A DNA stretch of 7,901 nt from an uncultured Thiotrichaceae bacterium (lineage in GTDB: Bacteria > Pseudomonadota > Gammaproteobacteria > Thiotrichales > Thiotrichaceae): positions 1 through 7,901 of the forward strand of contig CALHTA010000063.1 in the NCBI GenBank assembly GCA_938038645.1. The letters run 5' to 3'. The position numbers and the translations under genes are program-made. Numbering within the stretch: the stretch's first letter is position 1; every line of letters starts with the position of its first letter. Positions 1 through 5,516 of this stretch are shown here, piece by piece. The notes beneath the pieces were generated by a model, which saw nothing but the letters and a program-made list of their open reading frames with translations, did no database searches and was not told where the DNA came from.

Positions 1-197
1 TAGCTTGGCGTTGGGAGGTTATCTAAGCGTCTTTGGCGAGTGGCGCAGGAAGCTTCAATGACTCGCTGCAGGGCTTCAATGGCATCATCCGTTGGTTTTT
101 TCTGGACGCGCTGTAACCGAAGCGATAGTTTAAAGCGCTTCGATCGTTGGCATTTTGTGAGTAATTTTTTAAGTTCTTGAAGCTTCTTTTGCGGCAT
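1..197 (-). CDS. hrpA: ATP-dependent RNA helicase HrpA, N-terminal fragment (runs off the window)
   Basis: Sixty-five codons are present, running off the low-coordinate end. The frame starts at an ATG (197-195) inside the 3' end of the diguanylate cyclase gene, overlapping it by 29 nt in another frame. The peptide begins MPQKKLQELKKLL and continues with a basic KRFKLSLRLQRVQKK stretch. It ends in RQRRLDNLPTPS. This matches the start of HrpA as I recall it: a short helical leader of the type LQxxLxxxxxxDRxRFxRRLxxVKK, then a helix, then an (E/D)NLP segment just before the DEAH-box helicase core. HrpA is a cytoplasmic DExH RNA helicase; E. coli HrpA helps rescue stalled ribosomes. No helicase motif lies inside the window, so the call rests on the amino-terminal pattern alone. 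No good Shine-Dalgarno precedes the ATG, so translation is probably coupled to the cyclase. No other in-frame ATG, GTG or TTG follows it in the visible part. Confidence 0.75.
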   Translation of the reverse strand, partial: MPQKKLQELKKLLTKCQRSKRFKLSLRLQRVQKKPTDDAIEALQRVIEASCATRQRRLDNLPTPS

Positions 198-1413
198 ATT
201 TTTGCAGTACTTGGGCCAATCGTTGTTCGCCACATTTTTGTTCTGCAACCCGATTACGTCCCTGTTGCTTTGCCAGGAACATCGCGTTATCAGCGGCGTT
301 CATAAGCATCGCAGGGTACATGACTTCAACCTCTTCGTCATCCGCTTTACCATCTAGGTCAGGTGTGACGCAACAGGAGACACCGACACTAACGGTAACT
401 ATCTTGTGATCTGAAGTGGGGTGAGGTAATTGCAGCGACTCTACTTTGGCACGTAAACGCTCACCCAGCATGGCCGCATTTTCCATGGAAGTATTAGGCA
501 GCAATACAGCAAACTCTTCTCCACCGTAACGTGCGGCTAAATCTGCTGGTCGACGAGTGACAACTTCCATGCAGGCAGCAATCGACTTTAAGCAGTTGTC
601 ACCAGCACGTTGGCCTTGGCTTTCATTATATTCTTTGAAGAAGTCGATATCGACTAGCAACATTGATATAGGAATACCGTCACGGGTAGTGCGACGCCAT
701 TCGTTTTTGAAGGTTTGGTCGAAATAGCGGCGGTTAGCAATCTGTGTAAGCGTGTCTGTGTTAGCTTGCTTTCGAAGTGAAGATTGAGAATCTCTTAACT
801 CCATTAGCATCCTATGGATGTAGCCGGAAACTGTTAAAAATGTTGCTGCTAATATCAGAACAGCCATCGGAATCATGACGTATTCATTCACTATCGAGTA
901 GTTGTTAAATAAATAGATAATGATTGGGGTTAATACGGCTACGACTTGAATATTGAATGCAAATCTTGAAATAGACAACACAGGAATGGATAGCATCAGC
1001 ACGCTAAACAATACACCCACAATCATAAAGTGATTAGAAGGGTGATCGTAAACAAGTATGAAACCAGCTGCTCCCCAGATTGTGTTAATCACGGTTGTGA
1101 GCAAGATGTGTTTGTTAGCCCACAAGGCAAGCTGCGTGGGTTCACGGTGTTCATTAGGATCAAATTGCTTTGTGATGTGCCGGCGATATAAGCAAACAGC
1201 AACGAGTAGAACCAACCAAATGAAAAGGTAATTTAGAGAACTGTCCGAGTCTATATCGCCGTTCGTTGGTCGGAATAATACAAAAAAAGCTGAGTAAATG
1301 GCTGCAAGGACGATGTTGCCCCAAAAGCCGAGGGTTGTTTTGCGAAATAAGGTGGATACCTGTCCCTGCCTAATTTCCGTCATTACCCCTGATTGGACGG
1401 TATTACTACTCAC
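169..1413 (-). CDS. Membrane-bound GGDEF diguanylate cyclase
   Basis: A 414-residue inner-membrane protein predicted to make cyclic di-GMP from two GTP. Six hydrophobic segments lie at about 31-50, 62-80, 102-122, 128-148, 153-171 and 179-199, without a recognisable periplasmic sensor domain. A short helical linker (about 200-215) leads to a GGDEF domain at about 212-391. Active-site features are intact: DIDFFK at 255-260 (metal ligand D255), GGEEF at 297-301 (metal ligand E299), G271-D272, and the allosteric inhibitory RxxD site R288-D291 exactly five residues before GGEEF. This predicts an active, product-inhibited enzyme. The common GH of the YGHxxGD motif is GQ here (267-268). The start is GTG at 1413, with GAGG about 11 nt upstream. 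An ATG at 1383 (residue 11), with AGGGG only two bases away, is an alternative and would shorten the protein by ten residues. A Fur-box-like palindrome lies 38-52 nt upstream. The 3' end overlaps hrpA. There is no EAL domain. Confidence 0.93.
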   Translation of the reverse strand: MSSNTVQSGVMTEIRQGQVSTLFRKTTLGFWGNIVLAAIYSAFFVLFRPTNGDIDSDSSLNYLFIWLVLLVAVCLYRRHITKQFDPNEHREPTQLALWANKHILLTTVINTIWGAAGFILVYDHPSNHFMIVGVLFSVLMLSIPVLSISRFAFNIQVVAVLTPIIIYLFNNYSIVNEYVMIPMAVLILAATFLTVSGYIHRMLMELRDSQSSLRKQANTDTLTQIANRRYFDQTFKNEWRRTTRDGIPISMLLVDIDFFKEYNESQGQRAGDNCLKSIAACMEVVTRRPADLAARYGGEEFAVLLPNTSMENAAMLGERLRAKVESLQLPHPTSDHKIVTVSVGVSCCVTPDLDGKADDEEVEVMYPAMLMNAADNAMFLAKQQGRNRVAEQKCGEQRLAQVLQKYAAKEASRT

Positions 1414-1450
1414 GCGATTTTAAACCTCGAATTTGGAAAACGGCTGCTTG

Positions 1451-1465
1451 AGAGAATTATTCTCA
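1451..1465 (-). promoter_or_regulatory. Putative Fur box upstream of the diguanylate cyclase
   Basis: The minus strand reads TGAGAATAATTCTCT. This matches the Fur 7-1-7 consensus TGATAATnATTATCA at 12 of 14 informative positions, and the core GAGAA-tta-TTCTC is a perfect palindrome. The AATAAT inside it fits a sigma-70 -10 element at 5 of 6 positions, although no strong -35 lies at the right distance. Fur occupying such a site would be expected to repress the cyclase when iron is plentiful. This is inferred from sequence alone. The site lies 38-52 nt before the GTG start. Confidence 0.45.
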
Positions 1466-1511
1466 GATTCTTGTTATTTTTATTGCAGATCAACCCAGCT
1501 ATCTTCATGTT

Positions 1512-1541
1512 GTTATCGGCAGTTAGCACGTTGCCGATAAC
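1512..1541. repeat. Perfect 10-bp inverted repeat between the SPOR and cyclase genes
   Basis: GTTATCGGCA (1512-1521) and TGCCGATAAC (1532-1541) are exact reverse complements around a 10-nt loop. The repeat starts 22 nt past the SPOR gene's stop codon. Neither strand has a T-run after the stem, so it is not a classical rho-independent terminator. It could be an RNA 3' end stabiliser, a rho-assisted stop, a protein-binding site or a small dispersed repeat. The loop side carries CAGTTAGCAC (1520-1529), a word that recurs inverted at 2254-2263 on the other side of the SPOR gene. Confidence 0.7.
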
Positions 1542-1563
1542 GTAAACAATGAACTATAGCATA

Positions 1564-2199
1564 CTATTTTACTTTTCTAACAAGTGGATTATAGCCCAAT
1601 CTTTTAACTTGTTTTTTCCAATCTGGAAGGCGAGATTCAGTGACTGGGCCAGCAATTACGCGGTACCAAGTTTTTCCTTTGCTCGTAAATTTTTGTACGT
1701 TTGAGTTTACGCCAAGCGCATTGAGTTTACTTAAGGAACGATCCGCCTGAGACTCTTTTCGAAACGATGCAATTTGCAACATATAGTCGCCAGAAGCAGC
1801 ATTCAAAGGTTCAGCCTTAGCTAAAACAACGGTACGTGGTTTTACCGGCATATCGATGTTTGGTAAAACAGCGTGGAAGCTGAAGATAGCGCGCTTCTTT
1901 GGTGCAGGCTCATCCAATACTTCAGGCAGTGGTGTTGGACCAGTGTTTTCTGCCTGCTTTACCAACGCATCAGTAGTTTGAGCATTAGCAATCGCTGCCT
2001 TTTCGGCATTAGTTAACGTGGCTGGGTCTTTAGCAACCATCGCAGCATTTGCTGTTGCAAACAGAGGTGCATGACGGTTTGCGTAGAAGTACATACTTAG
2101 ACCCACTAGTAGCCCCATGCATACCCCAGTTAACATCCATACCATGCCGGTTTTGTAGCCGGAATCTGTTGGCTTTGCTGTTTTAAAATCTTTTTGCAT
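1564..2199 (-). CDS. FtsN-like SPOR-domain membrane protein
   Basis: A 211-residue bitopic inner-membrane protein. A short cytoplasmic amino terminus (1-17) is followed by a transmembrane helix at about 18-40 and an Ala-rich, probably disordered periplasmic linker (45-100). Next comes a FSFHAVLPNIDMPV segment (106-119), typical of the small FtsN-like SPOR proteins encoded near priA and hslVU in gammaproteobacteria. A carboxyl-terminal SPOR domain covers about 137-211, with the YMLQIASF start and the WYRVIAGPV strand characteristic of that fold. SPOR domains bind denuded septal peptidoglycan, so a role in division or septal wall remodelling is likely. The protein is shorter than E. coli FtsN (about 319 residues) and could be a non-essential SPOR paralogue. 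The start is ATG at 2199, with only a weak ribosome site upstream. It lies 105 nt after priA. The usual downstream partners hslV and hslU are absent, and a diguanylate cyclase follows instead. Confidence 0.9.
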   Translation of the reverse strand: MQKDFKTAKPTDSGYKTGMVWMLTGVCMGLLVGLSMYFYANRHAPLFATANAAMVAKDPATLTNAEKAAIANAQTTDALVKQAENTGPTPLPEVLDEPAPKKRAIFSFHAVLPNIDMPVKPRTVVLAKAEPLNAASGDYMLQIASFRKESQADRSLSKLNALGVNSNVQKFTSKGKTWYRVIAGPVTESRLPDWKKQVKRLGYNPLVRKVK

Positions 2200-2238
2200 G
2201 ACAGAATCTTAAATCCGTTTTAGTTATGGTTTTTAAGC

Positions 2239-2267
2239 ATAGTGCCATTAGCAGTGCTAACTGGCAA
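2239..2267 (-). promoter_or_regulatory. Candidate sigma-70 promoter for the SPOR gene
   Basis: On the minus strand, TTGCCA (2267-2262, 5 of 6 to the -35 consensus) is followed by a 17-nt spacer and CACTAT (2244-2239, 3 of 6 to the -10 consensus). A TGn extension precedes the -10, and a T-rich tract lies just upstream of the -35. This would give the SPOR gene its own start after priA. The site coincides with the hairpin at 2243-2266, so the two readings compete. Confidence is low because of the poor -10. Confidence 0.35.
2243..2266. repeat. Bulged inverted repeat between priA and the SPOR gene
   Basis: Arms 2243-2252 and 2256-2266 pair over 10 bp with one bulged base (c2261) and a 3-nt loop. 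On the minus strand the T-run lies before the stem rather than after it, so it is a poor terminator for priA. It contains GTGCTAACTG (2254-2263), the reverse complement of the word in the inverted repeat at 1512-1541. Confidence 0.6.
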
Positions 2268-2304
2268 GAAAAAAATACACGATTAATTCAAAATAAACAT
2301 GAAC

Positions 2305-4518
2305 TTACATAAAGTTTGTAGGATCAACATCAACTGTGAAGCGCAATTCTTTCGGTTTTTTTATGCTTTGAATCGCGCTAATTAGCTGATCCAAAAAGCA
2401 ATGTAGCGAAGAGCGACGAGTTGAACTTACTAAAAGCTGGTAGCGATATCGGTTCGCTCTTTTTTCTAGCGGTGAAGGCATCGGTCCCATTAAATTCACA
2501 TCACCCTGGCCCGCTTCAAGCACAGGTTTGAGATCATTCTTTAATGTCTGCAAAAACACCAGACCCACTTCGAAAGGTGGTGCATTTGCTCTGACCAACG
2601 CTTGGAAACCAAACGGGGGATATTGCCAAGCTTGTCGCTCTACTAAAAATTGTTGAGCTACAGCTCGGTAGCCTTTACTCAGCAATTGGTTCAGCATCGG
2701 GTGTTCTGGTTGGCTAGTTTGTAAGACAACTAGACCTGGTTTATCTCCCCTTCCAGCGCGTCCACTGACTTGGACAACCTGTTGAGCTAATTGTTCCTGA
2801 GCGCGATAGTCTGCGCTGAAAAGTGCTTGGTCGATATCCAAAATGCCGACTAAGGTTAGGTTGGGGAAGTCATGGCCTTTGGTTAACATTTGGGTACCGA
2901 TCAAAATAACCGGTTTGCCTGACCTGACAATATCTAGCTTTTTGGCAAGCTCGCCTTTGCGGCTGGTGGTGTCTCGGTCAATTCTTACCACCAGCGTGTC
3001 TGGAAAGTTTGCGCACAGCAGGTTTTCAACGCGCTCAGTTCCGTGACCTTGAGTGCTTAGCTGTGGATTTTTACAGGATGGGCACTGTGAGCTAACGGTT
3101 TGTTGGAAATCACAATGGTGACAAATAACCTTGTGTCGGGACGAGTGAAAGGTCATATCAGCGTCACACGCAGGACAGATCGCATGCCAGCCGCATTGGG
3201 TGCAAAGTAATACCGGAGCAAAACCGCGACGATTCAGGAATAACATGACCTGATTGCCATCTTTTATCTGGTTATCCACTTCAGCCAAAAGGCTTTTAGA
3301 GACGCCAGCGTCTAGGGTTTGGTCGCGGGTATCTATTAACTTGGTTTTTGGCCGTGTTCTTGAGCCGGGTCTTTGGTTGAGTAAGAGGTAGTGATACCGT
3401 TTGCGCTCGGCGTTGAGTAGTGTTTCTAATGCCGGTGTTGCGCTGCCTAAAATGATGGGGATTTTAAGCTGTGAGGCGCGTTTAACGGCTAGGTCTCGTG
3501 CGTGATACTTGAAAGTTTCCTGTTGCTTAAATGATCCATCATGTTCTTCATCAATGATGATCATGCCCAAGTTTTGAAACCCGCAAAATATTGATGAGCG
3601 AGTACCAACGACGATATCAGCTTCACCCGTGTGCGCGGACTGCCAGTTTTGCGCTCGTTCCAAATCATTTAAGCCGGAGTGCAGTGCAACGACGGTTTGA
3701 TTCGGAAAGAAGTCACAGAATCGCTGAAATAGCTGTGGGGTTAGTCCAATCTCAGGGATCATTAACAAGGCTTGCTTGCCTTGAGTTAACACTGATTTGA
3801 TTGCTCGCAGATAAATCTCGGTCTTGCCGCTGCCGGTTATGCCATGCACTAAAACAGGCTTTAAGGGTGACTCTGTAATATTCGCCAGCAGCTGAGTCAT
3901 GCACTGTTCTTGTTCTTCACTCAGCGTAATTAAATGTTGGTTTGGGTGTTCCAGTGATTGATTGCGCGCTTTAGGCGCCACAACTTCACGACGGGCAAAG
4001 CCTTTCTCTGCCAATGCTTTCATTGGGCTGCGCCACTTTCCAAGGTGTAGGCTAGTGAGCTGGGCTTCGGTCAGGCTATTGACGGCGAGTTGCTCAAGTA
4101 GCTCCGACTGTCTTTTAGCGCGCTTAGTTTCTTGTCTAGCGACTGTTAAGTCATCGCAATTTAAGTGCCAAGCGAAGTTTTGTAATAGCGGTAAGCCTTT
4201 GCGCAGTCGTTTAGGAAGCGAGGCAAACAGCACTTCCCCGATAGGATGGTGATAATAAACACTCGCCCACTGTAATAGCTCAAGGAGTTGCCTATCAAAA
4301 AGTGGGTGGGTATCAAGAATGGCTTCAATCGGTCGTAGCGTGTCGAATTCACTTGTCACACCGCGTTCGACAACAATACCGACTAAACTATGCGGTCCGA
4401 GTGGGACCCTTACTCTGCAGCCAACGTCAGGAAGCGGTTGCTCGGAACAATCATAATCGTAGGCCTGATAAAGGGGCCTGGGTATGACGACGCGCAGAGT
4501 CGTTGCGGAGGTTGTCAT
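2305..4518 (-). CDS. priA: Primosomal protein N', replication restart 3'-5' DNA helicase PriA
   Basis: A complete 737-residue PriA, close to the E. coli length of 732. It binds abandoned replication forks and D-loops in the cytoplasm and directs reloading of DnaB, using ATP-driven 3'-5' unwinding. Visible features in order: the amino-terminal 3' DNA-binding domain (about 5-105, starting RVVIPRPLYQAYDY); winged-helix region (about 110-200); Walker A GITGSGKT (226-233); DEEH Walker B box (323-326); motif III GSATP (358-362). Eight zinc-binding cysteines follow at 439, 442, 448, 451, 466, 469, 479 and 482, inserted between the helicase lobe halves. Motif V is GTQMLTKGHDFPNL (from 541), and motif VI contains VSGRAGRG (584-591). 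The protein ends VDVDPTNFM, the usual PriA carboxyl terminus. No key residue is missing. The start is ATG at 4518, with a modest GGA about 10 nt upstream. It lies 27 nt after the OmpA-family lipoprotein gene, so it may share a transcript with the envelope genes. Confidence 0.98.
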   Translation of the reverse strand: MTTSATTLRVVIPRPLYQAYDYDCSEQPLPDVGCRVRVPLGPHSLVGIVVERGVTSEFDTLRPIEAILDTHPLFDRQLLELLQWASVYYHHPIGEVLFASLPKRLRKGLPLLQNFAWHLNCDDLTVARQETKRAKRQSELLEQLAVNSLTEAQLTSLHLGKWRSPMKALAEKGFARREVVAPKARNQSLEHPNQHLITLSEEQEQCMTQLLANITESPLKPVLVHGITGSGKTEIYLRAIKSVLTQGKQALLMIPEIGLTPQLFQRFCDFFPNQTVVALHSGLNDLERAQNWQSAHTGEADIVVGTRSSIFCGFQNLGMIIIDEEHDGSFKQQETFKYHARDLAVKRASQLKIPIILGSATPALETLLNAERKRYHYLLLNQRPGSRTRPKTKLIDTRDQTLDAGVSKSLLAEVDNQIKDGNQVMLFLNRRGFAPVLLCTQCGWHAICPACDADMTFHSSRHKVICHHCDFQQTVSSQCPSCKNPQLSTQGHGTERVENLLCANFPDTLVVRIDRDTTSRKGELAKKLDIVRSGKPVILIGTQMLTKGHDFPNLTLVGILDIDQALFSADYRAQEQLAQQVVQVSGRAGRGDKPGLVVLQTSQPEHPMLNQLLSKGYRAVAQQFLVERQAWQYPPFGFQALVRANAPPFEVGLVFLQTLKNDLKPVLEAGQGDVNLMGPMPSPLEKRANRYRYQLLVSSTRRSSLHCFLDQLISAIQSIKKPKELRFTVDVDPTNFM

Positions 4519-4545
4519 ACCCAGATTTCCAATAGCTAGTACAGA

Positions 4546-5472
4546 TTAGCGATTAATCTGACGTGTCCCAGTCGCGGTAATTTCAACGCGTCTATTTAGC
4601 GCGCGACCTTTGCGAGTCTTGTTGCTTGCAACTGGCTTGCTCTCACCAAGACCAACAGTGCGCATTGAAGAGCGTGCAAACCCGCCTTGCTTGGCTAGGT
4701 ATTCTGCAACGGCATTAGCACGTTTTAGCGACAATACTTGGTTCATTGCAGCGTCACCAACACTGTCGGTGTGGCCTTCAATCAGCAATTGGTTGATGCG
4801 TGTATTACCTTCTTGAAGCGAAAGCGCTAAACCTAGCAGTTTGGTTTGGCCTTCGTTAGTTAAACGAGAGCTTCCGCTTTTAAAGTTCGTACTGCCATTA
4901 AGCGTTAACCTACGCACGGTGCTTTGTGGTTTTGGCTTCGCCACTGTCGGTACTACACGCGCAGGTTGCTTAACCACTGGAGCCCGATAAGGCTGAGTCA
5001 CCACCGGTTTGCGTGGCGCTGTACGAGGTACGGTACGACTCACAACTGGCATAGGTTTTGTCATGACCTTAGTCGTCGTGTTAGTACGTTTAGGCGCCAT
5101 TACAGGTTTTGATGTAGTTACACCAACTGTTGAGCCGGTTTGTACTCGTGTAGGTTGTCTATTAACGGTTGTTGGTGCAATAGGTTTCGGTGGTGCTTTT
5201 AGCACTATCTTACGCATGTTCGCGTTAGTCTTTGGAACAGTTGGTAGCTTGTTTACCGTATTATTAGTCGTAGCAACTTTTTTAGCCGTCCCCTGTCTTC
5301 CCATTAGTTGGCTACCCGGCATGGATTGCCCACCGGCAGCACTCGAGCTGCTAGTCCCTTGACTTCCAGGTGATAATTGGCCACCTAATCTAGAGCCACC
5401 TGACGAGCTACAAGCTGCAGTTAATGAGAATACGATGAGTAGTGATAGTTTTTTACTTGTTTTTATATTCAT
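4546..5472 (-). CDS. OmpA-family peptidoglycan-binding lipoprotein with a basic linker
   Basis: A 308-residue predicted outer-membrane lipoprotein. The lipoprotein signal peptide ends in SLTAAC with lipidated Cys21. Serines follow the Cys, with no Asp at +2, which favours sorting to the outer membrane. Residues 22-187 form a low-complexity linker, first Gly/Ser/Gln-rich, then Pro/Thr/Val/Lys/Arg-rich. It has no Asp or Glu at all. A carboxyl-terminal OmpA domain (about 188-302) carries the peptidoglycan-binding pair D236 in GHTD and R251 in LSLKR, 15 residues apart as in the family, plus GLGESKP and GRALNRRVEI. It probably tethers the outer membrane to the wall, as Pal does, but is far longer than Pal (about 170 residues) because of the linker. 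The ATG at 5472 was chosen because AGGGGA lies 6 nt upstream and it directly begins the signal peptide; a TTG at 5490 would add six residues before the signal. It lies 44 nt after the HExxH gene and 27 nt before priA. Confidence 0.93.
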   Translation of the reverse strand: MNIKTSKKLSLLIVFSLTAACSSSGGSRLGGQLSPGSQGTSSSSAAGGQSMPGSQLMGRQGTAKKVATTNNTVNKLPTVPKTNANMRKIVLKAPPKPIAPTTVNRQPTRVQTGSTVGVTTSKPVMAPKRTNTTTKVMTKPMPVVSRTVPRTAPRKPVVTQPYRAPVVKQPARVVPTVAKPKPQSTVRRLTLNGSTNFKSGSSRLTNEGQTKLLGLALSLQEGNTRINQLLIEGHTDSVGDAAMNQVLSLKRANAVAEYLAKQGGFARSSMRTVGLGESKPVASNKTRKGRALNRRVEITATGTRQINR

Positions 5473-5478
5473 TTGCCA

Positions 5479-5484
5479 TCCCCT
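5479..5484 (-). promoter_or_regulatory. Ribosome binding site of the OmpA-family lipoprotein, in a hairpin loop
   Basis: The minus strand has AGGGGA 6 nt before the ATG at 5472, which decides this start over the TTG at 5490. TTGCC (5490-5486) and GGCAA (5477-5473) can pair around it, placing the ribosome site in an 8-nt loop. The stem is only 5 bp, so any effect on translation is speculative. Confidence 0.6.
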
Positions 5485-5516
5485 AGGCAATTTGATAGCC
5501 CCTTATACTAACTAAT

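Noticed and set aside
23..235. A 70-residue minus-strand frame overlapping the cyclase 3' end
   Set aside because: It has no family character, and the overlapping frame starting at 197 encodes the HrpA-like sequence.
2243..2266. Hairpin as the rho-independent terminator of priA
   Set aside because: The T-run precedes the stem in the direction of transcription, and the sequence after the stem is not T-rich.
3962..4252. Plus-strand open frame of 96 codons inside priA
   Set aside because: It lies opposite an intact, conserved helicase gene, and its Arg/Ser/Leu-rich composition is typical of antisense shadows.
4542..4560. Inverted repeat CAGATTA/TAATCTG spanning the stop of the OmpA-family gene, as a terminator
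   Set aside because: The stem is short (7 bp) and AT-rich, with no T-run after it on the minus strand. priA starts 27 nt later, so it is probably chance.
5009..5362. Plus-strand open frame of 117 codons opposite the lipoprotein linker
   Set aside because: It is a mirror of a low-complexity basic Pro/Thr/Val coding stretch. The minus-strand lipoprotein has a clear signal peptide, OmpA domain and ribosome site.
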